64,000 bases of DNA from Telmatactis stephensoni (Eukaryota; Cnidaria; Anthozoa; Actiniaria; Isophelliidae): contig JALIZF010001879.1 in assembly GCA_029948255.1 (NCBI GenBank), positions 868,001 through 932,000 of the forward strand. The letters run 5' to 3'. The notes beneath the pieces are model-generated. The model searched no databases. It was not told the origin of the DNA and was given only the letters and a program-made list of their open reading frames with translations. Position 1 is the first letter of the stretch; each line of letters starts with the position of its first letter. A program made the position numbers and the translations under genes. Shown here one piece after another: positions 21,206-36,200 of this stretch.

Positions 21206-24200
21206 ATGGGAGGCTCAGACAGCAAGCTGAACTTTAGAAAGGCAGTCGTACAACTCACTACCAAGAAATCTGTACGTATACCGAATTGTGTTGTTTGAAA
21301 TTTGTCGAAACTCGCGAAATTTTTCGTGTTTACTGTTGAACTCGTTCGATCGTTGACCGGTTGTAGTAAGCTTACTTGTACCGTTTGTTTTTGTTCTTTC
21401 AGGCCGTAGACGCCAACGATGACCCTTTTTGGGACCAGTTTTGGTCAGAATCTTCTGCTACTATCAGTGATGTGTTCACGTTAATCCCTGCTTCGGAAAT
21501 ACGAAATTTACGAGATGAAAATCCAACAAATTTAGCGACTTTGTGTTGTAAGGTAAGTTTGACTTGAGCCGGGTGTTAAATGGCGCTCAAAACTACTCTT
21601 TGAAACTTCTCAGCTTGTATTCCTTTAAAATTTTTAAGTGATGTTTACTGATGGAGATATTATAACGCTTAGATAATCGCCACGTATTGATATACAGAAC
21701 TGAAGTTCTGGAATTTGAAAGCGAGTTTGTGTTGCCAACAGCTGTTTCTTAGTAAGATCATTAGTTTAAACCACTCGCAGTGTATAGCTGTTGTCAAACC
21801 ATCGTTATTATTCTCCTACCCTGACTTATTTAATAAACAAGAAAGTCAAGAAAAATACAATTATAAAGATATACTTTTAAGATATTAATTACTATTTTCT
21901 AACGGATTTCATTGCTGATAAATGAGTAAAAATCAAAGAACATTTGATGATCTCCCTCCGTCAATTTCAGGTACACATCGAAGCAAATACGTGTAATTTT
22001 CTAAACGTAAATAGTACGAAATTAATAATTAGTGAATGAAAAGAAAAAAACTTTAATATAGAATTTGAAACAACTAAAATTTCATTTTTCCAATAGCGTG
22101 TGTAGTACGAAAAATAGCACCAAATTTCACTTGCTAAAATTAGCTTTATATTCATTCATTTCAATAATTCATACATTTGTATTGATATGGAGTTTCAACT
22201 GTGCGTTCAATTGTAGAAAATCTTGCTAGTATTTTCAACAAAGGATCATCTTAACGCCTGAATTTGTAAACATAATATATATTTCCTTAATTCTCCAGAC
22301 ATTTTGTCTCTCTAAAACGAAACAAGACCATTTGAGTGGGCCATATCCAATTATGAAATTTATCTGTCACTCGATTAACCTGATTATCACAGGTTCAAAG
22401 TCATCCCTATTCGTCATTTACTATCACTAATATGGTAATAAGGTGTAAAAAAGTGATCTTTATAAGTCCATTTATCAGTAGTTCAAGTTTGGATGTTGAA
22501 ATTTTATGAAAAATCATGACAATTTTATCACAGTGTCATTACAGAGGAGGATCTCTGCTTGGTATTATTAAAAACAGTTGATTTTCTGCCACTTGAAAGC
22601 AATTGAGATAAAGTAGTTATCTGATTATAAATACAACATGAAAGGTGCATGTTTGTGTCTCTGTGCTGTCTAGGGCAGTTGTAAGAAAAGTAAAGCTAAG
22701 AAGCATGAGGTGTAAACTTGTACCTCTCGTTACTGTGAAATACATGTAGATGCTCTGGTAGATGTAAAGCATTCAAAAAGCAAGTGAAACATGGCTACGT
22801 AGCCAAGTGTTTCATATGCTTTTTGAATGCTTTACAACTTTCAGAGTGTCTATTTCACAGTACTGAGGCACAAGTGACTGTTTTATATTGTTAAATGCTA
22901 AAATGTTTTCCAATGTTTATATGTGGATATCTCTGTCCTCTGGCATCCTAATTAGCCAACCAATCACAGTGTGTTTTAAATGTAACTGGTCTCAGCTAAG
23001 TATACATGTACAAGTAAAGTACATCTGTAGCTTGTTTACAAAGCGATATATGAATGTACAAATACACATACTGTAGGCTATCAAATATGTAATATGAGAA
23101 ACTATTCTTCCATGACCTAGAGAATAATACTACCAAAGAAATTCAGGTGTGAATATTCCACATTAATCTGACAGATAAAAGTGAAAACACATATTTTCTG
23201 CATCAGTTAAGTCTTTTGTCTACATTAAAGTTGCAGTTTTCCTTTGTGACTCCATTTTCAAAATAGACAGTGAACAAATAGAGAATAAATATAGAATAAT
23301 GCCTTTTCAAATTTATTTCAATTAGTCTGGATTAACAATACAATACAATACAATACTTTATTGACAACTCCCCATAGGGGTTTTTCAGTGACAATGATAA
23401 ATAAATTTAAATAAACTAAATACATATTAAACATTGTTAAAATACTAAATAAATAAACTCTAAAAACTATAAAATACTATAAAACTATGATAAAATTTTA
23501 AATATATACTTGGCCTGATTGAGCTAGTTATGACAATAAGAACTTTTTTAAAATATCTAATTTAAAATTATATATACGTTTAAAACTACTTAAACAAGGG
23601 CTTAATTTAAGTTTGTGGCTAATTAACCCTGGTTGTACAAAGGATGTTGATATCTACTGGATAAATCCTTAACCAATGCAACATTTTTCCAATAAATACG
23701 TCCAGTGGATAAAGATTCATCCAACAGATAGCACTTTCTACCCTTTATGGGACCATTATATACATGTACACGTAGCATGTCTGAATAGCCATTTCCCAAG
23801 ATACAGTTGAGTGAATCCTTGATCTTGTTACTCAAACTGTTTACATGTATATATGTTGTTATCACGTAAATTACATATTGTTTAATTAGGGACTAAAGCT
23901 GCTTTATTGGTGATCAGACATCATTGTCTGCACACAATAGTATGCACCAAAACCAAGGATTTGGCTAGTACAGGGCTCACTCAACTGTATCTTGGAAAAT
24001 GGCTATTTGAATTAATTTATTGTAGCCCAATTAAGGGTTGATTGTTGTTGTTCTTTATAATGTGCAGTGTGTTGATAAGCTCCATAGAGCAACACTGTCA
24101 GGATGTTCAACTCCACAAGAACAGCTTCAAGGTAATGATAGAGTGCAGTATTCTCTATGTAACAGCAAAATAAAATAAATTATGTATATACAAGCCTATC

Positions 24201-27200
24201 ACCAGGAACTTGGGAAGGAGGCTTTTGATATTAAACATGTAATTTCTCCATGCATGTACCTTACATGTACCTTACTCTCAATTTAGTATTAAGTTTATAG
24301 CATTAAAGATGGTGACAGTGATTATGATAATGGTGATGATGGTGATGATAATTAGATTCAGCACATGGCTGATGGATTTTTTGGTCTGGTGTTAATCTAT
24401 CTGTTTATTATTCATTTTAGTACTGAACTGCATTCGCTTGCTGACAAGGTTTATACCATACATATTTGAAGACCCTGACTGGAGAGGATTCTTCTGGTCA
24501 ACAATCCCATCACAGGTTTGTTGTTATTTATACTCAATACATGTGGGCTCTCCGTTCACTGTAAACCCCTTTTGATGTACATGTATACACCTATTTCAAA
24601 AACATTGTTGGTATCAAGTGTACGCGACTCACCCAAAAGGGGTATGGTCCAAAGAAATTGCTAAAGTTATAAAACATCAAAAATCCCACACGATTACTCA
24701 AATTCAGCTGGCTCTGACCTTATTATGCTAATTAGAACTTCACTTACTGATGCTAAAGTCAATATACCAAAGCAGAAAAGAAAGTAAAAGTTTTGCTACT
24801 ACCCATACTCCTTTTCGGTCTAGTCACGTGGGCTTGAGAGCTCTCATATGACAAACTTTTTTGAAATAGGTGTATACATCTGTATATGAAACATAGTTGC
24901 CACTTTCTTTGTAGCCTGCGTAGTGGCCCTAAGGGGAAAGGAAAGGGGAGAAGAGGGGAAAGGGGAGGGAAGGGACTGGGGCCAGGAGGGAAGGGGAATG
25001 AGGAGGGGAGGAAGGGCCTGCAACGAACCCCCAAGTTTTTTCGAAACGCCCCCTTATTAATTATTTATGTTTCTTGCAAACGTAAAGTAACACTTGTCAA
25101 AATGATCCAATTAAAATTCGAGGTCAATTCAAGGTCAGCAACGACCGCTAACTGTCAAAACACCCAAATATGTGCTCCACGTGAATAATGTCGGTCAACA
25201 AGGAAAATTTAAAAAGTACTCGAGGTTGAAAAAAGCAAGATAACTCATTCAATGTTATATGTCGTTTGTGCGACACGAATCTTTCCAAATTTGGATCTTT
25301 GGCGTTCGAAAGTTTTGTGAATAATTTTAAAATGTCACGTACTGCTTCCGGTCGAAAGTCTTTGTTTGGGAATTCAAACCAGCCTTCTACCTCAAGTTTA
25401 GATGCGAACTTAAACAGCGATGATTTAGATCCATCCTCCATAGGATTTGCACTTTAATAAAGTCTTTATTGCTTATCAAAGTGGCAGTGTTGTAGTGAAG
25501 AGCACATTTGAACCTGAGGACTCTAATATCTTAAAGAACATTTGCCTAGCTGTTATTATATAGCTGTTGGATCGCCGGTCATTGTTCGGCCTTCAAAATC
25601 AAGCCGAATCCTTTTTCTTTTAAAGAACTTAAAACACTGTCAAGCTTTTGGTTGAAATCCTAAGTCATGTGTTGCTGTCTTGTGTCGCTAGCTCGTCTGG
25701 TTTCCATCGCGTTTGACATATATGATTGACGTCTCATAGCTCTCAACCAATAGGGATTTTTCGTTCGTATATGAACGAAGATTTCGAAAAAACTTGGGGG
25801 TTTGTTGCAGGCCCTTCCTCCCCTCCTCTCCCCATTCCCCCTCCCTCCTCGCCCCGGTCCCTTCCCCTCCCCTTTCCCCTCTTCTCCCCTTTCCTTTCCC
25901 TTTAGGGCTGCTACGCAGGCTACTTTCTTTGGTATTTTTGCCTTTCAGTTCTTCTAGGAATAACATTCTTTTAATATTTAATTATTCATGAAAATTTTGA
26001 TTCATTATGTTTGTCTTTTACTATATATTTACATGTAACTTACAGTACTTTAGTTTAACTGTAATTATTTATTTTTGATAACATTATAATTAATTAGTAA
26101 TTTATTTTTTATGGTTATATAATTGTGAAGTGCTACTGCACTTTAGGAAATAGTGCTATATAGATAAAAATTATTATTATATTGTATGATCTGATTCTAA
26201 TTGGTATATTCTTTTGTTTTTTGTCAGGTCAATACAGAAGAAGTAGGCATGGGTAATGGTGGTGATTTGGTGAGTTTTTTCTCCATTACAATAAAATGAA
26301 ATATTAAAGTGTACATGTACAATTTAAATGAAGGATTTCACAAAAAATGTCTTGATGTTTATTCACAGGGAGCAGAAGGTCAAACCCCTTTAGCACAGAC
26401 ACTTTTGGATGCACTTGCAGTAAGAATTATTCCATTATCATTACAAAATAATGGTTCTTTCATACATCTGGCTCTAGTTCCATGATAAATCTTTATCTAG
26501 TGGATAGTGCTATCCATCCTTAATGCAATTGGAACTTACATAAAGCTATATAGACAATTTTCAGTGCTTACATTTTGATAGGGCTATCAGGAATAAACAT
26601 TTGATAGGGCTATCAGGAATAAACAATAGAAACCTATCTGTAAAAAGGATACAGTCATATAGCCAGTACAGTTAACTCTCTATAAGCTGGACACCATCAG
26701 GATTGCCAGCAGGTGTTCATCTTAGAAAAAGTTTAAATGAAGTAAATATAATTGTGATTTGGGCAGAAAGGGGACCAGCCATGGGTGTCTGCATTAGAGA
26801 TATGTCCACCTAGTTATTTGGGGAAGGTTCACTGTATTTCTTTTCTTTTACTACCAACTGTTATCCTTGCTATCTAGTAGTAGAGTATATGTGGGCTATA
26901 GTCTGGAGTATATGCCATAATATAACATTGATTTAATTAGATACAACTTGATTATTGCTAGGATCTTTGCTTTTGTCCTGAATTTACTGTACATCCAAGC
27001 AAGAAATCTGCTGGCCCTGTAAGTATACTGAATATTCAAATGATTTGCTACAATAAATGCATTGATCAACTAGCTTGTGAAAATACTCTAGACAAGCTGT
27101 CTGGCGTCATGTTAAAAGATCTTTTTTCAAGACTTTTTCTCTAGAATAGTTGAAATATGTATTAGTATCAAAACCTGAAAAGTCAGAGACAGAAATGTTA

Positions 27201-30200
27201 AAAAATACATCATGGAGCCTAAATACAGCAGACTGCTATGTTTTTCAAAGTTGTCCAATTTTGATCTTTGATCAAATTTCTTTTTTGTGAACTCTTATTT
27301 TGTTCAATTCCAAAAGAGAATTTAGATTTTGATAATGATTGCACTCCATTTTCTTATACTAACATAATTGTGTTTCCATATAGGAACAACATGAAGACCT
27401 CTCATCAATAGACAGTTGTGAATACATCTGGGAAGCAGGAGTTGGTTTTGCAACTTCACCTCCAACAAACCCTCAGTTTGAGTGCAATCGTTCTGAACTC
27501 TTAAAACTACTGTTGACTTGTTTTTCAGAAGCAATGTATCTATCCCCTACTCGTAAGTACAGAACATTTGTGTATTTGATAGAACTTAGGGGACTGGGGT
27601 GCAGGGGGTGCACACCCCCTCCTGTGACGGCTGTAAGTCCTTTTTTCTCAATGTTTTTCCAAAATATCCTCTTGGCAGTTTCCAATTTATATGATGGTGC
27701 ATACCACTCCTGAAGATAATCCTAGATCCACCCCTGGAACATTTATTTAGTGATTATACTTGTCTTGAGATTCCTGTAAAAAATGAAGACCTGGGATACA
27801 AGGCAACATTTCCTGCAATATTTTCTGCAACATTGTGTGCAACACAGTATTGCAAAGTGTGCCCGCTCCTGCAAATTTTGTGTGCAACAGTTGCAGGTTT
27901 AGGATTCAGTTTCTACTTCTATAACATCACCTGCAACACTTAACATTGTAGGGTTGAACACACATTTGCAACTATGTTGCACGTGCTGTTGCAGGAAATG
28001 TTATACACTGTGTATCTGGTCAAATTTATTCGATAAAAGATCACTCACTCCATTTTTGCATAGATGTCTTTTTAAAATTAAAATTAAAATTATGGAAATT
28101 ATGTATGTACATGTACATGTATAATGGGGAGTTTGCAGGTGTTACATGTCATTTTAATCCAATAAATACAAAAATATAATAATTAGATTTGAAAAGAGTA
28201 CACTAAAGTTTGTAAAAATTGAAATTTTGAATTAGTTTCAATGAATTAGCCCCAAAGTTATGGGCAGCTGAATCAAAGTTGGTTCTTTTTCTATAGAAAC
28301 GTTCAGTGGTAGGCAAGATGTTGCCCTCCACTAATTGTTTCTACATAGAAAAAACACCAACTTCAGCTGTCCATAACTTTGGTGTTATTCCTTGAGACCA
28401 CTTCAAAATTCCAATTTTTACTAACTTTAGTGTTTTCAAATATCATATTTTTGTTTTTATAGGATTAATATTTAAAATTCCACGCAACACTTGTAAACTC
28501 CCCATTGTAGGCTTGTTGTTGCATTCTCTGTCAAATGGTAATATTACTAATGATATTATTAATATTGCAAAAGAAATATTGCAATCAACTGTTGCAGCAT
28601 CATACATAATATAAATGCAGTGGTCTTGTATCAGTTCATGAATAATTTGTATACTGACAGTTCACTGCAGGGTGATTAGGATATACAGTAGAATCCTGAT
28701 TTCTTGAACCTCCTTGAGGGAAATGAAAATTGGTTCAAGAAATTGGGGGTAAAACTACAGTGAAACAAATTGAAGGATTATCAACTTGGTTGGTTTTCTA
28801 ACTTCTCTTTCTTTCTTTTATTTTTCTCTTTATTTCTCCAGCTGAAAACCACAACCATCCTAACAAGTGGTTGTGTTATTTTGCTTCCTCTGAAAACAGG
28901 TAAATATTATTATTAACCATGCTTTAAATGTGAGAAAACATTTCCAAAGCAATCTAAATCTAAAAGCTCTTGAATTTTAAAAATTATCAAACTCCTTGAA
29001 AATTCCATAGAATACAGTGCCAGCCCTTTTACGTTTTACCCAAGGAAAAGGTCTAAAAAGTGCATCAAACAATCTGTGAAAATACCATATAAATGATAAT
29101 ATCTCAGCTAACAATACTCTTAAATATTTTTGTCCTTGAAAACTTATTAAATCTCATGGAATTTTAAATGTTGGCAAAGAATTCCAACTATGCATTTTTC
29201 TTTTATACTACTTACATTTTAACTAATTACTGAAGACACTAACAACACGAACTTTCAAAAATGGTGGATCACAGCCCTGAACGATCACTTCAGACCACGA
29301 GGTCTTTTTCCATACCACAGGGAGCCCAGTCTCTTAGTAACATTAAATGTGTACTATACGTACATGCATCTTGGCATAAACTCTGAGATTAGTACTTTCT
29401 GATACTTTGTACTCAATTTCTTAACATTTCTTTTAAAAAATTATTAAAATTTAAATATCTCTGTTTTATTCCAGGCATGCACTTCCATTATTTACATCCA
29501 TTTTAAACACAGTATGTTCTTATGACCCTGTTGGATATGGAGTACCGTAAGTTCATTACAAGTTTTATAAATGAATAATAGTCTGTTGTTAATTTTAGTG
29601 TTCACATAGCAGTTTTCCTGTGAATGACGAGTGTGCTACAGACTGTGTGATGCTCTCACTGACTGTGCCAGTGAAGTGCTGTGATGTTTAGATAAACATT
29701 TGAAATTCCTGATGTGACCATGTGTCATACTGTGAACATGCCATTTTTAAATACATCTGTAATTTAGTTATTTTTATGGCAATTACAAAACAATGTGCTA
29801 TTCAGGTCAGGAATTTTCCACCAGTTTGAATTTTTCTGAGGGTAGATACATGGCTAAATTATAGGGTTCAACAATGGGTGATCTGTGTGCTTGGACTAGT
29901 TTGGATGGATTATATTGACAAGACATCAATTGCAGAACTAAAACAAAGACTAGGAAAATTTTAACTGGCAGAAAAAATGAACTGTAACGTCTGCAGTGTG
30001 ACCTGCATCTTGTCCTCAGTGCACAATGTACAATGTATAGCAACACTGAGTGCCTTTGAGACTATGAAGTTCAGGATTCTTGCTACTGCTTTATTTTCCT
30101 TTACTATTATTTTTATCTCTTATTTAGCAATAATGTTACTAATGGATATGTTATGTATTTTGTTGTAGGTACAATCACTTGATGTTCACTGACTTCAAGG

Positions 30201-33200
30201 AACCTCTAGTAGAAGTGGCTGCACAGTTATTAGTAGTGTTACTAGATCATGATAACTCTCAACAACAGCCTATCTCTGAACCTGACTTGCCTGATGTTGA
30301 TGTAAGATTGTAATGAAATCTACTGAGTATAACGATTGACCTAGAATTGAATGAGCTCTTTGCATTACCTAAGCATGCACCATGGTGCTCACAACATTGT
30401 TGCCATTATAGTTTCTTAATAATAATAATAAATACTTTATTCAAACTGGAAGATCTATCAGCATTACAAACACTGGTCTAAACAAGATGTCCAGTCTTCA
30501 AGCTACCCATGTTGTGTTACGTTATATATGCATGACAATGAACTTTTAAAGCAACAATGGTGTGCACTTAAAAAGGCTGTCTAGTTTAATATTTCCTTTA
30601 CAGTACATTTTGTGAAATATCTCAATGGTATACCTTATTTGATTTATAGTGCAGATTTCGTATGAGTGTGAAAAGGACCACGCCGTGCCGTGACCGTGTC
30701 AATGCCATGTTGATCCTTTCAAAACATTCAAAAATTCTGCCGTAACCGTGCCACGACCGTGCGGCGGTCACACTCATGAATACGAAACCTGCACTATCTA
30801 CTATTGCTTCAATCATTACTGTTACTCTTTACAGGGGCAGCCAATTGATAATTTGTTTTGCAATTACTTATCAAGAATACACAGAGAAGAGGTATATTTT
30901 GAATCAAATCTACCTGAATTACATATAGTAACGTTTCATAATTTCACAATATTCACATCACATAGTACAATGTATTATATAATAAGTATTATAAGTATTT
31001 TTACTGTTACACTTTTTTAGCTTTTAGATTGTGTCATACAAATAAATATCATTATTTCATTCTGTTTTAGGATTTCCACTTTATTCTCCATGGTTTGGCT
31101 AATCTTCTAAACAACCCTCTAATTCAGGTACTAGTTGTACATTGTATAGACTAGTACACATTGTAAATATTTTGTGATGCATAATTGGTTTAATTTGTGA
31201 CATTCATGTTCTGTGTTGCCTTTTAGACCTACCTGCCAAATTCTTGCAAAAAGATTAGCTTCCACCAGGAAATGTTGATTCTCTTCTGGAAGATGTGTGA
31301 CCAGAACAAGGTACATGTATGATATTGAGCATTATAAAAAGAACATTTTTATTTCTCTTTTGTGTTTCTTCTCATTCTTTTTACTGTTTCTTTTCTACCC
31401 ATCCATCCTTCATTGCCTTCACTTCCCCTTTCCTCTCCCTCCCCAGTTCCCTCACTAACTTATTCACTTTCCTTACCTAAAAGTTCCATTCCCTTCTTTC
31501 CATTCCCTCCCTTTCTCCATCCATTTCTCCCTTCCTTCCTTCCTTCCTTCCTTCCTTCCTTCCTTCCTTCCTTCCTTCCTTCCTTCCTTCCTTCCTTCCT
31601 TCCTTCCTTCCTTCCTTCCTTCCTTCCTTCCTTCCTTCCTTCCTTCCTTCCTTCCTTCCTTCCTTCCTTCCTTCCTTCCTTCCTTCCTTCCTACCCTCCT
31701 TCTTCCTTCCTTCCATCCATCCATCCATCCATCCCCCTCCTCTAAGCAACCTGTTTTTTAACAAAAACTTAGTTTCCCATTCACTTGACATACAGCTACA
31801 GTACATGTGGAATAATATTATATTCACATACCTATGTACAGTACAATGCATATTCATCATTCTGTCTTTCTGTTTTAGAAATTTCTATTCTATGTACTAA
31901 AAAGCAGTGATGTACTGGACATATTAGTTCCTATATTATATCATCTAAATGATGCTAGATCAGACCAATGTAAGTCTTAATAAAAATACTGGGTTCATAA
32001 TCATGGTTTAAGTAATAACTGCACATTTTTTCAGGCATTACAATGCTTGTGCTTAAAAAATTCCTTGGGAGCCCTTTGGGCCAAAAAATTACAATTTAGG
32101 AGCTGATCATAAGTCGTTTTGTTCAGGCTCTTATTAGAACAAAAATTTAGTGTGTAAAGCACTTTAGTTAGTAACACATAAGGTACCATTGGGTTCCAGG
32201 TGCCTATTAGGCAGCAGCCTTGCCATGTTATGTCAGTAAAATAATTTTTTGTGAACTATGGTATACATTGTTATTTTGGCATGGATATGTCTATGAAAAC
32301 TTTCAAAATTCCTGCTACAACCATGCCATGCAGTGACTGTGCCATTTTCCCAGTTATACGAAATTGACTCTGTGTTGTATCATTATGTACTTTTCTCTAA
32401 AGATTTAGATTAAGTAGGGAATCCCAAATTTGAAGTATCCAGCACTTACCAAATGAGTACCAAAGGGAAACAGACCCTTTACATGTAGTTACAGTATTTA
32501 TTAGTAGATGTGCTGGCTGTCGTTGATTTTGGAGGACATTGATAACAAAATGTGTTTGATTACTTTGATAAAATCAAATGCTTAAGATTTAAGTAATCAT
32601 GCAGTGAAGTTTTGTCCTTTGTTCTTTGTCCCATTTCCTTTTCCCATTCCAATTTCCTTTGTAGTTTAAAAACCATTTGTTTGTTAAATGAATGATCTTA
32701 ATTCATTGTTTTCAGCTCGTCTTGGTCTAATGCATATAGGAGTATTTATTCTTTTGCTTCTGAGTGGAGAAAGGAACTTTGGTAAGAATTGGAATCTAAA
32801 AGTATTTAACATTTTCTGGAAACTATATGCTAGTAATTGGACATAATAGCCAAATTTAAACAGACTTGACTGAACAACTATGTACATGTGCATTAGATGG
32901 TATTTGAGGAAATTGATTGGGTTTGAATGGAGTTTGAAAAAAGTATCATGAGTGCAGTTTAAAATTTAGGTTTTTGAATTGCATGAGCTGGAGGCAAACT
33001 TACTGTGCAGTTTGAAAATCTTGATTTTAAACTGCACAAGTGATATTTTTTGAAACTACACGAGAACCTAAAAAATTCAATTTTCTTTTAATAATATGAC
33101 CATCAAAAATCTTTTGATCAAAAACAATTTCAAACAAGTGAAGATTTTTGAATCAAAATCCACACATGTGCTCTTGATGACGTGTGACAGTGTCAGAAGT

Positions 33201-36200
33201 GAGCACATTTCAGTTAATGTTTTCATCTCAAAATCACAACTAAAATCCTCTACTTTTTTGCCTTTTTCCCCACCTTTTTTGGACAGTGATTTTGTCTTCG
33301 TTGCAAAGTGATTTTGCCTTTTTGCACAGTGATTTGTATAGGAAATCGAACGGGTTCGAGTGCTGTTTGAAAAAAATAGCACAAGACAGTGCAGTTTAAA
33401 ATCAAGATTTTCAAAATTGCACTGTAAGCCGGAGGGGATTGTTTTTAAACTGCACTAGTGATATTTTTTTTCAAACTGCACAAGAAACCTAATTATTTGA
33501 TTTTCTTGTAATAGCATGGCCATCAAAAATATTTTGATCAATTTGTTATAATATGATACTAACATGTGAACTGCTCTTCTATTTTTAAGGTGTACGGTTA
33601 AATAAGCCTTACTCTGTCAGGGTTCCTATGGATATACCAGTGTTTACTGGAACACATGCTGATTTCTTGGTGATTGTAAGTATTCTGTATCATCATTCAT
33701 GATACAAAGGTTATGTAAGACTCAGTAAACACCCATAAAAACCGAATCAAAATATACTGATTATTAGCCACTTTAGAAACGAGTGGAGGACTGGGAACGA
33801 GTTTTTAAAATTAATCTAATTAAGAAATGAACCCCATCACAAGAAAGAGCATATTGTAAATATTAAGTTTCATGATTTTGACAAAGTTTGGATAAGTATT
33901 AAATGATCTGCAGACATTTCAAAAACTGTAAAAATTGCAAAGAAATGTATGTTTACTAGGGACACCTGTCCCTAGTAAACATACATTTCTTTGTAATTTT
34001 TGCAATTTTTAAATACCTGCAAATCATTGGATTATAGTCCAAACCCTATCAAAATTCTGAAACTTAATATTTACGATATGCTCTTTCTTGTGATGGGGCT
34101 CATTTCTTAATTAGATTAATTCTAAAAACTCGTTCCCAGTCCTCCACTCATTTCTAAAGTGGCTAATTTATTCTTGTCATGCATGCTCTAGAGTCCTAGC
34201 ACTCTGTCTGACAAGACTAAACAGTACTGTAAGGGAGATTGTAGTCATATAAGATACAATGAACTTTACTCCTCCTTTCCTTTCCTTAGTACTAGCACCA
34301 TCTATCCATTGATTTGCAGGTGTTTCACAAGATAATCACCACAGGACATCAGAGATTACAACCATTATTTGACTGCTTGTTGACAATCATTGTAAATGGT
34401 AAGGAGTACTTAACTGCATATGACATTGAAGCAGTTAGACCAGATCAATCGGACCACTCCTTGCCATGCCTTTGTAGAAGTAGCATGGTTGAGTCGTCAG
34501 AGTTCATTTCATCTCATAATCTGGTGATGCAGAGTTCAAGTCCCACTGACCACTACCTGAGGTTGAATTTGTTCTCACTAGTCTCTATATTCAGGCCCTC
34601 CCATATTCATTGTCCTGGCCATGCTGCTTGTAAATAGCCAACTGGTTTGCCTCCTGGCCAGTTGGGATTCTTAAAAAAATTGTTTTAATTCTCGTTTCAA
34701 TTATTTAGTTCTGATTATAGCGAGCAAATTTTATTTTGTTTATTTATTTATTTGTTTGTTTGCTCGTTCATTTGTTTCTTCGTTCGTCCGTCCGTCTGTC
34801 CATTCATTCGTTTGTTGTTTGTTTGTTTGTTTGTTTATTTGTTTATTTATAAGCTTTACCATTTTGGCATTCAGTTAGTTTCCCACTCCAATGAAATCTA
34901 CATAGTTACATGTACTCTGTATCAATTGACAATGTAAACAATGTTCGTTTGATTTATTCTTACTGTTACTGTTTCAGTGTCGCCATATCTCAAGTCTTTA
35001 TCCATGGTTGCAGCAAACAAACTTCTCCACCTCTTAGAGGTATGACCTGTATGATTTATTATATATGTAACAGGGCCATAATATAAGACCAAGTACTAAA
35101 TAGCTTTCATAAAATGCACCTTATATTTATAAGACATAAACTAACCCATTTATACAAGGAAGTCTACAATCATGTAGCATAAGACCTAAAGTGTTACTAG
35201 TGTTATGTATATTTAGTATCATGTCTTGTTTTGCCTCAATCTAAGTTGTTTTATTTGTTTCATTTATCTATTAAATATGTAAATGAATAATGATATGCTT
35301 CATCTCTTTGTCAGGCATTCTCCACTCCATGGTTCTTGTTTGCCAACCCTACAAACCATCATTTGGTATTTTTTCTGTTAGAAATCTTCAATAATATTAT
35401 ACAGTATCAATTTGATGGTAAGTTTTTAAGCAGTTGACCTACATTCATTTGACTAAACTCTCTTTATGAAAAAATCATTCATATAAAAATTCATGATTAT
35501 AATAATATTAAAATATGTTTGTTCTCCACTGTAGGTAATTCCCATCTTGTGTATGCAATTATAAGAAAAAGAAATATTTTCCACCAGGTAAGACTGTAAA
35601 TATCCATGTTTTACTGATTGTTAAGTGATATGGTATAATTATATTTTTTTCCATTACTGCACATGTAGCTTTTGTTATTGTAACTTTCTATTTGATAACT
35701 TTGAACCCGGACTGATTAAGGGCCCACTTGGATGAAAATTGATGAAAATTGGAAACTGATTATCTGAAGATGGATGTACGGTAGATAAATAACTGTCTAC
35801 CCTCTGCCCAAAAATCTGCATTTCAAGCTCATTATCAAAGAGAAATGTTGATATAAAGTCTAAAAGAACAATAGGGTTGAGTAAATGACGTCATTTACAC
35901 TAGAATGCTTGACAATTTCAATTGGTCTCGTTTGAATGTAAAGAAAATGTTGCTTTTAGTGATTATTGGGAGTTATACAGATAGGTTTTACTAGGTTTCA
36001 AGTCATTTAGAATATTAATTTATTTTCATCCAAGTACCCCTTTAAGGAGTGTATCAATGTATTGTATTGTATCAATGTAGGGTATCAGTGTATTGATTGG
36101 GTGTATTTTCAGGATTGTATTCAGTTAACAAGTTCCCTACTTGTAATAAAATAGTCTTTGTTACACTGCAACACTGTTCACTATATGCTGGAGCCTATCA

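Noticed and set aside
31362..31860. 127-codon Phe-Leu-Pro-Ser and Glu-Gly-Arg-Lys frames
   Set aside because: Both strands of a CCTT microsatellite within a HID1 intron.
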